Shown here: one piece after another, positions 1 to 11,780 of the stretch
Position numbering within the stretch: the stretch's first letter is position 1
Layout: every line of letters begins with the position of its first letter
Assembly (NCBI GenBank): GCA_030248295.1
Contig: JASANH010000449.1
Coordinates: 310,001 to 374,000, forward strand
Length of the DNA: 64,000 bases
From: Mesodorylaimus sp. YZB2_4
Lineage: Eukaryota > Nematoda > Enoplea > Dorylaimida > Dorylaimidae
Direction of reading: 5' to 3'
Translations under genes and position numbers: made by a program
Notes under the pieces: generated by a model
What the model was told of the DNA's origin: nothing
The model's database searches: none
The model's input: the letters and a program-made list of their open reading frames with translations, nothing else

Positions 1-255
1 CACAGCTGGCCGAATCACTGCGTGCCTTCGGAAGAGTAACCTGCTTTCTTGTTAGGTGGGAATCTTGCAAATCACAGCCCCACAAGCTGCCATTGCTGTC
101 ATGACTCGTCGCAGGCGCGGCGGCTTAAAGTTTTTGCTGGAACTTATTCACGTTCAACCAGCTGCCGCAAGGCTAGTCAGACAGACCATGGTGAAACTGG
201 GCCCAGAAGGGAATGGATCTAGTCAAGACCCCGGGGGACAATATTCAAGTCCTAC

Positions 256-3200
256 CAGTTCTATCCACTTCCTTGCACAAACGCAAGAACACAGGACGGG
301 CGTAGGCGGGCAATTTGTCTTTGAGCACGTGTTGCAAATGTTCCAAATCCACATTCTCGTTCTCGTCAGCGATGGCGGCCATGCCTGCTTTTCCTTCCAA
401 ATTCGGTATTTCCACACCATAGACAGTCGCATCGTTCATTCCCACCGCTTTGTGCAAGACTGCTTCCACCTCGGTCGTGCTCACATTTTCTCCCTTCCAG
501 CGGAAAGTGTCACCAGTTCGATCGCGGAAGTACAAGTAGCCGCGCTCATCCATGTACAGAATATCGCCTAAATGAAAAGGGTATTAGCTGGGCTGCGGAG
601 GGTGTAAGCGTGCATATCTCAGGCCATGCATCGGAAAAGTCAGGGTGGGTAATTTGCAAAACTTCAGTTTCCCGCCATTTCTGAATTTGAATTCTCAGTG
701 AACAATGGTGTTTTTGCTAAATGAAAAGGCAATTGAGCTTGTCGCCCATACATGGCCGACAAGCTCATTCGCCACAGTTCACCCCAGCCAATATTTATCA
801 CATACCAGAAGCGAAGGCGGAGTCGCCCTTGGTGAAGACATCAGCGATGACTTTCTTCTTCGTATCGTTTCCGGACACATAACCAACAAAGTCCTTGACC
901 GGGTCGCCTTTGATGATACGCCCGACGATCTCCCCACTTTCGCCTGGCCCACACAGCTCGCACAACCCTTTCTCGTTCCTAATCACCTCGGTCGTTTCCG
1001 GATCGACTTTGAGTAAGCACACAGGGTACAGGGCACGGATGAACGGATATATGGGCAGGAAGCCGCAGGCACCAACGTGATTGTCTAAGTTCACTGAAAG
1101 GAGACACGTCTTTGCCCAACCTTCTGATCTCCTCCGCCCAACATCACTTACATAAACTGGCATTTCCTTCCGTCGAACCATAAAACTCGCCGATCTGTTT
1201 GATCCCGAATCTGGACACGAACTGCTGCCAAATCTGCGGCCGTAACCCGTTTCCGTACATGAGCCTCACTCTGTGCTCGACATCGGTCTCCTTCATCGGC
1301 TGCGCCAACAAGTAACGACAGATTTCACCGATGTATTGACTCGCCTGAAACACCATCACCGCCTGTGCCCTATCACAAACCACTGCGAAACAATCGAATC
1401 TACTCGCCTCGGGCCACCCACTCAATCACGCGTGCTGTTGAGTAGGAGGGGTATTGGGTGAACAGTACCGTCGCCCAGAAACTCATACTTCTTTGTTACT
1501 GACATATGAATGGTATAGTCACATGCTGAGAAAGTACTTGAAACGTTTCCAGTCATTTTTTAAAATTTTTTTCACAAGTATTTCTCTTGGCATTACAAAA
1601 GATCTCTCACTTTCAGTAAACCATCCTCTACAACATTTCCATGACACCCGTGGTAAGAGGGCACAGTGGGATCCTTTACAGCGTTTAAGCCGACTAAGAT
1701 GGCCTCGTCACTATGCCCATACAAAGATGGCTGAGAAGTGTAAAGTGGGATCAGTGACACCGACTTACAGTGCAGTCGAAATGGATGCAGTCCTCCCAAA
1801 ACTTGCTGGCCGAGAATTTTTTCTTGATTATGCACGTCGCTCCATGCAACAACGTTTGAGCCGCGCCCAGAATTCCAGCAGCAGAGTGGTACAATGGCAT
1901 GGTGACGTAGATTCGATCATTGGCTCGAATGCGAAAACTAAAATGGGCACCGCTTCCCATCATACAAAACCTATAAATCATCCAACTTTTCACCAGTTTA
2001 CCAGCAAGAAACCAGCCTCCATACCTGCAGTGCGTGATTATAGCTGCCTTTGGTAGACCTGTCGTCCCTGAGGTATAAATATAGAACAAGACATCTTTGA
2101 AGCCAGGGCCATCTTTTACTACTGGCGCCGATTTGGAGACGGGCGAAAGTTCTTGAGCGAAATTCTTGACTGGAAGTCCATTGGTCGGCCGTGGGAGCGC
2201 TTCGTTGGCACTGTAGGCGTAGATGGGCACGCCAGTGTTGGACACGTGATTCGCTTCCATGGCTTCCACCAGAGCTGCAATGTCGGAACACGGCATGATT
2301 GGAACGAGGCTTATCGTTAGAGCCAGCAGGTGTAAGCACAAAAACGTAGCCTTGAGCAGGAATTGAATCCGCGCCTTTGGCATTACTTGTCTAGCGTATC
2401 ACCTTCACCATCAAGGACTCGACTGCCACAGTTGTCAGTTAGTGCCCCCCCCCCCCCCACAAGCTATCTCCAATGGCCGAGCTCACCTGGAAGCAGATCG
2501 CCGCCCACAATGATACTTTTAGCTTTGGCTACATTCAGGGAATGGCCCAGCGGCTCGGCTCGTAGATTGTAATTGATCAAGGCCACGACCACACCCAACT
2601 TGGACAATCCCAGCCACGCGCACACGTACTCCGGACAGTTGTGCATGTACAGCGCCACCACGTCCCCTTTCCCATACCCATTCGCGGCGAAGTAATTGGC
2701 GATTTGATTAGCGAATTCCTCCGATTCCTTGAACGACCATCGCCGGCCCGTGTCCGCATCTACGAACGCATCCTTCTCACTCCCATACTTCCGAACTTGC
2801 TTGGCAAACAGGTCGCCAATAGTCACGTCCTGACGAAGATTTTTTCGGAGATTGTATTGAACTTTGAATAAGGTCAGGATGCCTCTAAAAAGGAAAACTG
2901 CAAGATTGCAGAGGCTCGACTGGCAATCGATCCTCGCACGGAGGCAGCAGCTGGCTGTATGCGTCACCCGTCAAGGAGATGTTTCAGCCGCGGACTACTG
3001 TAGGTCGAAAGGCTTAGCTTCCTATCCCGCGTTTTTGGCGTGGCTCCTCTGCTCACTCCCTCCAGTCATGCGGACCCAAACGAGTGAAACGACGTCGGGT
3101 GCCCGCCCTCACCACTGAAAGTGCGTCTCCCCATCATCAAACGCTTAGCAGACCAATGAACAGCCAACCATCGCTTGCGACTGACATTCATCTCACTCAA

Positions 3201-3649
3201 GCTCTGCTCAAACCACAAGCCACCCAGTCACTCAACCCGTCGCGATGATGTGTCATTGGTCTTGTGGGACACACACACTTGCGCACTATCTGGCCATCCC
3301 CAGCGAGTGACCTATTCGAGCTCGACCGGGTAGACTCATAGTCCCATGCTGTGCGCTCTGAGCATGCCGAAGTGACGGGTTTCCAACAGCCAGTGAGAAC
3401 ACCTTTCTGTCAGAGCCCACAAGGAAACTCATCGAATTGCGCCCGCATCAGCAGGTCTCGCCAACTTTCTTACCTGGCATCCCTGGGAAGCGTCAATATT
3501 ACCACTCTGAGAAATCTAAAATTAAGTAAGGCCACCAACAACAAATCAGTCGCAACCACCACCCAAAACGGGAATTGACCAAAGTTGATGGCCGTATACG
3601 ATAAGACCACGAAGATTGTATAAAATAACCAACGCCCAGCCTGGCCCAT
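256..3649 (-). CDS. SLC27A: Long-chain fatty acid transport protein / acyl-CoA synthetase, copy 1 (3' end off window)
   Basis: Exons read on the minus strand: 3649-3474, 2884-2487, 2274-2025, 1970-1769, 1344-1152, 1093-806, 567-256. All junctions keep frame. The ATG at 3649 opens a hydrophobic N-terminal anchor ([12 protein letters not shown]) followed by the FATP-type basic stretch. Exon 3 carries the AMP-binding P-loop [12 protein letters not shown]. Exon 7 carries the FATP/VLACS signature [19 protein letters not shown], then a C-terminal ARPVFLR segment ending in a donor at 255. The last exon, equivalent to the one starting GTYKLIK in copy 2, is not in positions 1-255, so the gene is cut by the window edge. 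SLC27 proteins activate long and very long chain fatty acids to acyl-CoA at the plasma membrane or ER, coupled to uptake. It lies head-to-tail with copy 2, 865 bases upstream. It has an intron (568-805) that copy 2 lacks. Animal FATP1/4-like; the exact paralogue cannot be told. An open frame upstream of 3649 begins with GTG and is not a start. Confidence 0.93.
2445..2458. repeat. Poly(C) run of 14
   Basis: Homopolymer in intron 2 of SLC27 copy 1 (poly(G) on the sense strand of that gene). Similar G runs occur at 8358-8372 (15) and 21774-21785 (12), with a shorter one near 8661-8670. Confidence 0.9.
2946..3078 (+). repeat. Dispersed repeat R1, copy 1 (in SLC27 copy 1 intron 1)
   Basis: About 130 bases sharing the core GTCACCCGTCAAGG and ATGTTTCAGCCGCGG, and the end CACTCCCT..CAGT..CGGACCCA, with 10402-10526 in the same orientation. 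A shorter inverted match lies at 33361-33390. Nature unknown; no coding capacity or clear terminal repeats. Confidence 0.65.
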
Positions 3650-4513
3650 CTCGACCACCAGGATTGTACACGATATGACCACCTCGACGACGACACCGCC
3701 AGTCGAGCGAGAAGCTGAAGAGAGACGAGAACTAGTCACAGCACCGCCTCACTCGAGTCAACGTGAAAACTTGATTGATAGACTCGGACGGGTTTTAAAC
3801 TTCTGCCACGACACGCAGGCCACAGCTAGCTCCCACCGCCCGTGCCTTATTTTCAATCGTCTCAACACACAACGAGCCACCCTTGACGTCACAACCAAGA
3901 TAACTTTAGCCCATCGGGCCGAGAGCTGCACCATCCGTCTTCCTATTCGAAACACAAGCGCTGCCTGTCCAACTCGAAGATGATCCTCAAAGAGGCCCCC
4001 TCCAACAGCCCCAGCTCGTAAAAGGCCACGAGTCGTAGTCACTCAGATAAGACGGCCCCGCCCCACCAATTCAATCACCTGGACAGTAAATTTCCCCACC
4101 CCCACCCCTTTCCACAGCCCACATACAGAATGCCTCAGGCAGTACCAGACGCAGCCGGGGATTTCCCAACCCAGTTTAGAACTGCCACCCCGCAAGTTCG
4201 ACGACACTACGTAGAAGAGGACAGCACAAATACTTGCCAAATATACAATGGCTATTTCATACTTTCACTCCCAGAACCACCACCAACCAAATCAACTTTT
4301 ACAAGTTACATTTTCCACATTCCAAAACTCAATAAAACAATCACACAACCATATCATTACCCATTTCCCGCCAAAAGGGCGAGCCTACCATAAAATAGAA
4401 CATAAGGCACATCCTTTTTGGCGCACACAAAGGAAGGCTTTGATTAAGTGAATTCGTTAAGATAATAGCAAGTTATGGGCGTGAGCAAATCAACCACCAC
4501 CGGCCACCCAATC
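3650..4513. other. Intergenic spacer between the two SLC27 genes
   Basis: No coding exon seen. This stretch must hold the promoter of copy 1 and the 3' end of copy 2, both on the minus strand. No clear TATA box or poly(A) signal was identified. Around 3600-3690 there is a weak internal duplication (ATAAGACCACGAAGATTGTA against TCGACCACCAGGATTGTACA). Confidence 0.6.
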
Positions 4514-7380
4514 TCAAAACGATATTTTCCCATTTTCGATCGCTTTGAATATCTCGTCCGTCAATTCTTCGTAATGGCCACTCTTTGAATTCAAATAGTA
4601 TAATTTATCGGATTGGCATTTCTGAGGATCGAAACCAGCTTTTTGCAAATCCGTTTTGATCAATTTGTAGGTGCCTGAAAAAATCAATGAAAAAAGTCTA
4701 GAATAGTGGATATCCCAAGAGGATACCTGTAGTCTCCACTTTTTTGCAAATTCGTAAAAATATTGGTCTCGCATAGGCTGGTAACTTTCCTTTCAATGTT
4801 GCATTCAGCTGCTTCAAATCCGTGTTCTGATTCTCATCGACGATAGCTGCCATTCCCGCCTTGCCATCGGCACCTGGAACACAAACAGGTCAGCTTTAGA
4901 TGGAGCGGCAGGACGCCACTGGGATGCCTCACCCGGTATCTGCACGCCATAGACAGTAGCATCATTCATTCCGGCCGCCCTTTGTACGACTGCCTCCACT
5001 TCGGTCGTGCTCACATTCTCGCCCTTCCAACGGAACGTGTCTCCCGTTCGATCTTTGAAATACAAATATCCATGCTCGTCCATGTACAACACATCGCCCG
5101 ACGAGAACGCCACGTCGCCCTGACGATACACGTTCCTCACCAATTTCTTATTCGTGTCTTTGCCCGATACGTAACCATCGAAATCGAGAAACGGGTCTCC
5201 TTTTAGCACTTTGCCAATTATTTCGCCCGATTCGCCTGGCCCGCAACGAGCGCACAGACCACGAGCGTCACGCACCAGTTCGCCCGTAACTGGGTCCACT
5301 TTCATCAAGGCCACTGGATGCACCAGCTGCGTAAGGATGGATCGAGGTAGGAAGCCACACGAGCCAGGATGGCTATCCAAATTGACTGAAAACATACAAC
5401 ACTGTATTTATGGATGGAATACCTTCCTATTTCTGGCCCTTTCCACATTCTAGCAGCGATCCCAAGCGGCGTCTTAAGGGCACCCTCACAATTATTTACG
5501 GCAAGCATTATGATTCAGCATTTAGAACAAGTCTTGTTGACTACTTGCAAAAGTGGCCCCTGAATTCTGTACCTAACCTTCAGCCCACGATATCCGTACG
5601 TTTTCATGTGGCTGCATCCCATCCACTTACTCAAGCCAGTATTGCCTTCAGTAGATCCATAAAATTCTCCAATTTGTTTGATCCCGAATCGTGACACGAA
5701 CTGTTCCCAAATATCAGCTCGCAATCCATTTCCGTACATCAGCCGCACTTTGTGACGCCTGTCAACTTCCTTCGGCGGCTGTGCCAACAAATACCGAGCC
5801 AATTCTCCGATGTACTGACTTATCTGCAAGTAAAAACATACCCAAATCAGCATGCATACGTCAGTGGATGTCATAAACGCATCGCCTCACTGTGCACTCA
5901 TATTCGATGCATTCGTCCCAGAAACGACTGGCGGAGAATTTTTTTCGAATCACTGCCGTAGCACCGCCCAATAAGCATTGTCCAAGACCCAATATACCAG
6001 CTGCCGAATGATACATAGGCATCATTATATACAGACGATCTTCGGACGACACGCGATATCCAAATTGAATACTGCACGCCAATAGCATGAATCTGGATTG
6101 TAAATTGACATGCAACATCAGGTGACACAGACCAGACCCCTAACTGCAACACTACATGCTGATTCACATGCACCACGCACAGGCCAAGGTGCGATGGGCA
6201 GTCAGGCCGCGGCAGCAAGAATCAACATCCCCCTTGCACTGACTAACAAAAACCACTTACCGCGCATGCGAAATGACAGCCGCTTTGGGAAGACCAGTCG
6301 TGCCAGACGTGTAAATGTAAATAAGAACATCGCGAAATCCCGGCTTCTCGTCTTCTCGCAATACAGGCGATAATTTCGAAATGCATTCGTTATTGAATTC
6401 TTTTTTCAAATCTTTGCTGCTGGCAATCTGCGATAACTGACCCTGTTCGTCGTTCAGAGTGTACACGTACGTTGGAATATTAGCGTTGACGTAGCCACCC
6501 TTGATCGCGTCGGCCAAACCTACGAAAAAAGTCATGAAAACACAAAAGCCACACTAAAAGCGGTCCTACTTACCATCTTGTAAATCGTGGCCCAGAATGA
6601 CAGCTTTTGCATTTCCCACAGTGATCGAATGACCCAACGGTTCGGCTCTTAGATTATAATTGATCAATGCCGTCACAACACCCAATTTCGATAATCCCAA
6701 CCATATGGCAGCGTATTCGGGACAATTGTGCATGAACAACGCCACGACGTCCCCTTTTCGATATCCTTCTTTTTGGAAATAATTAGCCACCTGATTCGAG
6801 AATGATTCCACTTCGCGAAATGTCCATCGTCGACCAGACTCGATATCGATCATGGCCACTTTGTTGTCGCCGAATTGTTCGACGTAACGATGGAAAACCG
6901 AAGCGACCGTACTGTTGGCTCGTTTCGCTTTACGCAAGGTCACTTCGATGATCACTTTCATGCGTAAACCTCTGAAAAAGTGCAAAGTTCCCTCTCGCAA
7001 ATGCTGTTTAGTGCAATGAAACCGAAAGCAATGATATTGGCTCATTTCTAGGAATATGTGCTGCAACAAAGGGGGGCGAAACAGGAAATTCTGTGCCGTA
7101 AAAAAGAGTGTGTAGCCCCGTAATTTTAAAATTCTACAACTGCGCAGCCAGGACTCATCGAAAATATCAAAGAAAACTCCTGGGATAAGATGCACACAAA
7201 CCTGAGATCTCGACGAAACGTCTTCGCTCGAAATTGAATCAGTGGTTGATGCAAAATTATCAAATAGAAGATATTTAACAAAATCAAAGTGACGAGGGAA
7301 GATTGCAAATATAAAATCAAAAATAAATCAAATCCCAGTAAGATAGTGTAGGGAATTTTCTCCGGGCTTAGCATTTTCAT
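4514..7380 (-). CDS. SLC27A: Long-chain fatty acid transport protein / acyl-CoA synthetase, copy 2 (complete)
   Basis: Eight exons on the minus strand: 7380-7202, 6971-6574, 6519-6261, 6092-5891, 5823-5631, 5385-4933, 4873-4727, 4674-4514. They sum to 1992 bases, 663 residues, close to human FATP1/4 (about 645). The start at 7380 (MKMLSPEK) precedes a hydrophobic anchor (about residues 10-45); a second ATG two codons on is possible. The P-loop [10 protein letters not shown] is at about residues 262-271. The FATP signature [19 protein letters not shown] begins near residue 523. Exons 2, 4 and 5 have exactly the same lengths as in copy 1 (398, 202, 193), showing descent by tandem duplication. 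Copy 2 lacks the copy 1 intron in the SSGD motif and instead has one after the residues GVQIPG. Role as for copy 1: fatty acid uptake and activation, with ATP and CoA as substrates, membrane-bound. Confidence 0.95.
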
Positions 7381-10300
7381 GATTCCGCGTCCGTTTCTAA
7401 AATTTTCTCCCGAGCTCCGAAATGAGGCCGAAGGTAAGGCACTAAAGAAACGATAAAAAGATGAAAGATGTAGCAGGCAGGTGAGCAAGGCTATGTATGG
7501 AAATTTACAATAGAAAACCAGAATATGTACATTTTCGAGGCGCGACCGAGCGACAAAACTCGTTTACGCCTGGGTGATGCCTCTTACAGTATCCCGGACA
7601 CGCACACAAGGCGACAACCGCTTTTAGCAAAAGTGCGGCAATTTAAATTTATTTACCTAGCAGTGGTGAAATTGGAAGCGTAGCGCAGGATCGGAGACAG
7701 AAAAAATATTTTCGAAAGTACACTGCACTTGAGCGGCACATAAATGACAATAAACTCGTCCCACTGATTTTCGCAAAAACTATGGACGCTCATATCTTAT
7801 CGATGCCAGTCAGAGGCCTAAGTCACTCGACAGTAAACAGAGCTCAAACGAACCCGAGTGCGCAAGACGAGATGGAATGCAGTTGATTGCGAGAGATAAC
7901 GTGATAGAATAGATGGATAAAGACGAAAGTGCAATATATACTGTATATTGGTGACACTGGAAGGTAGGCAATGCAATTTTTTATTGAATTTTGATTCCAC
8001 ATTGCCAACAAGGCAAAGCGTGGCTGCTGAGTTAGCCCGGGGGGTTTATCCAAAATGGACGTCCAGGTCTCGTGAACGCGAGCGAAGATCAAGGACATGA
8101 TATCCTATGCCTGTTAGCGACGTAAAGTGAGAGTGCAAAGGTGGTGATAGAAGATTCAGAGATCATGGCTCGCTGCCGTTTCTGGGAGTCGAGTGTACGG
8201 CTCGTTATCAAGCGTGTCATCGAAATATACTGTATTTTAAATCAAATCAACGTGTGATTTTACCGTCGAGCAATATCGATGTCCATTGCGCTATCAATCG
8301 ACGACACACGCTACCAAGGTGGGTGGGAGTCGGGGAAAGTGGACGGGAGTGGATTGAGGGGGGGGGGGGGGGTTGACGCCCAGTAGTGGACGTCCAATTC
8401 TGAAAGTTTGAGGAAGGTCTTCTTCGAAGTACCTTTTGCAAATCACCAATTTCTGCCTTAGCTGTACTGTGCATTCATTTCCTATGTCTGGCGTCCTTGA
8501 GTGCGCACAGGCGCTTGGCTGCCAGTACGGGTAAAATTGAACTTGAACCAATATTTGGCAACAAACGGAGAAGGGAATTGGTGTGGCTGCGCATGTGCCC
8601 TGCCCATCACTTAGAGGCAACTCTGTCTTTCGCTTTCATGGATACCGGCCGCCGAGGGGCGGGGGGGGGGCACGCATGCGCAGTTGGCTTCTGTTACTAG
8701 ACGGTTTCCAAGTCGTGTAAGCATGCGACCTACGGCTGTTACTGTAAATTATCATCAGCGTTTACGTTTGCAGATATAGGTCTTGGCCAACTGGTTTGAA
8801 CTTAGCCATCATCAGAAATTTTTTACAAAAAAGCCTCTAATTAGTCTACATGGATATTAAACTTGAGACACGAAAGGGTTGAAATGGCAATTCGTGTGTA
8901 TTGCATGTCTCTAAGTATGTGTATATGTGTATATCTGGACATTCGTATTTCACATAACAACCCTCTCTTCTGACTTTCCTGAAATCGCGTAAGCCCTGGG
9001 CTGGTTGATGAAATACTTGGCGTATCAACGTTTGCTTTTCCTTTAATTTATGCCAGCAAGGGATCACACGGCGCAGATCCCAGCCTTTGACTCTAGCACC
9101 TGCAGGATAGGGTATGGGAACCCGTCGGGGTGCAGCACAGCCCTCCAAAAAACTTAGCTGCGTTAGTCAGACCACCCGTTGGCCGTCTCGGACAAAGAAC
9201 GGTGCAAAAGCCAGGACAATCAGCGATGAAACCGATTTTGCTTGCTGATCCGCACCACAGGAGCCGCAGACACCAGTTTGACTGGAAAGACGATGTTTGA
9301 CTGATTGTGAGCTTACCTCTTCTCAGTACAAAGTACAGAAGCCAAACATCAGGTGTCTGTATTCGCTCTGGTCGTTGACGCTTTCCTCCCCAGCTATCCT
9401 TCCTACAGTGGTGGCAATTAAGGACGAATTATCGCATTTCCTCACGAAGCCCCGAAATTTCGCTAACGTGGTTTAGTGCGATTCTTTTTACATCATTAAC
9501 ATCGAGGACCGAAACCGGACCAAGGCAAAGTTGTGACAGAAATGATCGAGAGTTTACTCTAATCAAAGCAGTTTTGGCACATTTCTTCACGCGGGAAATT
9601 CAAATCGTGAATTGAGCGAGTATTTTGTGGGCCGTTATCACGGGAAAGCGTGAAGGGGCTTAGTCATACACAGCCAACCAATAAATCGAGCTGTATAACA
9701 GACGGGCAAAAGATTACATCTTGCATGTTGGTACAGTATATACCGTAGCTTTCAACATGAAAACAGGAATAAGCACGTAAGTACCAGAAATGAACACTTC
9801 ACAAACAAGACCTCGATTTCTTAGCGAAACCCTGACTTACTTCCAACCTCGCCAAAACAAGTACACAAAACTTTGAAAGACCGAAAAACATGAAAGCAAG
9901 GTAGTCCGGATTAATAAGTACAAATTCTAAGGCATTGATTTTTGGGGTTATGCCAGAGGAACATACAATTGGCCACACAGTTCGCTGTCGGCCTGCCATT
10001 CCGAGCCAATTGATTAAAGGGCAACTCGCTCTCGGCTGATGTCTGATTCCCTGCAATGAAAATGCCTCTTTTCGACTACCTGCACTATTCGAGATGAACA
10101 TGGGACATTAAAGCTGCTGTGTCCAGACTTCTTCGTGACTGAATTTATTAAAATTTTTTTGGTAACTCACCATTTTTCTAATAAATCAATTTTTCTAATA
10201 TATCACCAGCGCAACTCTTTGAAAAAAGTGCAACATACCCGTGCTTCAGTGTTGGGTTTGAAGTCAGTCTGTATTAACTCTTTACCAGGTTTCAGCAGAG

Positions 10301-10401
10301 TGTGCCACTAAAATTCGCCTGACAGAACCCCTATCTCCCTTTGTCCCCATGCAATGACAGATGTGCCCTGTAAAGACCCGTCTGGCAATAATCCTCTGCA
10401 T
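7381..10401. other. Non-coding stretch upstream of SLC27 copy 2
   Basis: No exon with supporting splice sites or recognisable protein similarity was found on either strand. It contains the promoter of SLC27 copy 2 (none recognised), G runs at 8358-8372 and 8661-8670, and AT-rich stretches. The minus-strand open frame at 8846-9148 is probably chance or repeat-derived. Confidence 0.5.
8358..8372. repeat. Poly(G) run of 15
   Basis: Homopolymer in otherwise featureless intergenic DNA. A second G-rich spot (GGGGC followed by ten G) lies near 8656-8670. Confidence 0.9.
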
Positions 10402-10526
10402 GGAGCTGGCAGCTGACAGCGTCACCCGTCAAGGTGATGTTTCAGCCGCGGCCTAGGTTGTAGGACTCGGTTGGCTGCCGTGGGGATTTGGCATAGTGCC
10501 CCACTCCCTTCAGTTATACGGACCCA
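10402..10526 (+). repeat. Dispersed repeat R1, copy 2
   Basis: Direct match to 2946-3078, sharing GTCACCCGTCAAGG, TGATGTTTCAGCCGCGG and, 75 bases on, CCACTCCCTTCAGTTATACG. It ends about 12 bases from the donor of the candidate exon 10538-10750, so that donor could lie in repeat-flanking sequence. Confidence 0.65.
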
Positions 10527-10537
10527 GTCGAACTCAC

Positions 10538-10750
10538 CTTCACTTCGAGCCACACCTCCGCACTGCGGCACGTATTCTGGCAAATCACAGCCACTGCGCG
10601 AATGAAGTTGACGCATTTTCGGACTCGGGCATCGGACAGTGATGGCTCGTCGTTTCCCTGGCATGCATACGTAGGCCAGTGGAGAGCACGAGGTCAGCGG
10701 ATCGGGAAGCACACGCACTTGAGCACTGGTGGTGCACATGACCTTCGCCT
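10538..10750 (-). CDS. Candidate cysteine-rich exon (speculative)
   Basis: The minus strand shows an acceptor (TTTTTCAG) before 10750 and a donor (GTGAGT) after 10538. Between them one frame is open for about 71 codons, entering and leaving in phase 1, with six spaced cysteines. The entry phase matches the exit phase of the candidate exon at 14177-14391 on the same strand. No family recognised. It abuts repeat R1, so it may be chance. Confidence is low. Confidence 0.2.
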
Positions 10751-11487
10751 CTGAAAAATTACATAAAACCTTTTAATTTTAAATGGGAGAAAGCATGTCG
10801 AAAATTCAAAATTATTCAAAAACGGACCATTGAAAAACTTATCATTTTCTCAGGTATGACCCTGTACATGATCCCATGGCTATCCTGGGAAGAGGTCATC
10901 TTAGCATGACGGGCCGGGGACACAATCCCTCTGCCTAGTAATGTTTGGGAACTGTGACTGGCACATCGCATTTTCTCAGTTTTGTTTTCCAAATGTCAGC
11001 TATTCGACAAAACCAAAACTTATCCCCGGGGTTGGAGGGGACGAAAGAGGAAAAAATCAATAAAATTTATAAAAAGATCATGGAATCTTAAAAGAACTCA
11101 AATCTGTGTCCAGAATGACCCCAAATTTTCAGAAAAGTTTACTTCAGTCGCAATTCTCCCCAAAAAATAAATTGCTTACCAGGAAATGCCAAATCGCAGC
11201 TCAGTGTAGTTTGGTTGAAAGTTGCAATTTCTGGAGGACAAAATCCGCAAAATGTTCTTTTTTTAGAGCAAACGGCAAATTTATCATGATCGCTTTCATT
11301 AGCGGCGGAAATAAAGAGTCGTGGCCACGGGCTGCTTCGGCACATATTCTCGAGATTGCAGTCTAGAGAGGGAAAGTGCACGATGTTAGCTCAGTAGTTG
11401 GCTCAAATACTCGCACAATTATCAGTCTGTTAGCCTTTACTTAAATCGATAAGCCTGTGATAGCCATGATGGCCTCCTTTCCCTGAT

Positions 11488-11780
11488 TATCAATCACATC
11501 TAATTGCGGCTGCGGTTCGGAATTTGTCTCTCCGTATTGCTTGGGAGCGAGTGGCTGGACTCGTCCTGGGTTCGATACTTAGTGACTGATGTCGGTTTAC
11601 GAGCCATAAGCCCTCGCTGAAAGCTCACTCCAGTCCGTGGGTGACACACCCGGTACCCTAGAGGTGCTCCAAGTGGAGAGACGGAATCTAAACGAGGAGA
11701 CAGTCTCGGCTGTCGAACACCGACAGGGTTCACAGCCCACCCGCCATCGTCCGAGGAAGTCGGTGTCCTGTCCAGGATGC
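11488..11780 (+). repeat. SINE-like unit, tRNA-derived head
   Basis: The head GCGGCTGCGGTTCGG...CCGTATTGCTTGG...CTGGACTCGTCCTGGGTTCGAT matches, with gaps, the head at 50925-51015 on the opposite strand. CCTGGGTTCGAT resembles a tRNA B box. The body carries imperfect complementary segments. Limits are approximate. Confidence 0.45.

Noticed and set aside
256-3649. SLC27 copy 1 as a pseudogene
   Set aside because: All seven visible exons are open, splice sites are canonical and active motifs are intact; only the window edge removes its end.
3650-3739. Longer N-terminus for SLC27 copy 1 from 3739
   Set aside because: The codon there is GTG; the first ATG is 3649, matching the length of the copy 2 leader.
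8846-9148. 100-codon minus-strand frame as an exon
   Set aside because: No acceptor/donor pair with phase support and no similarity; probably repeat-derived.
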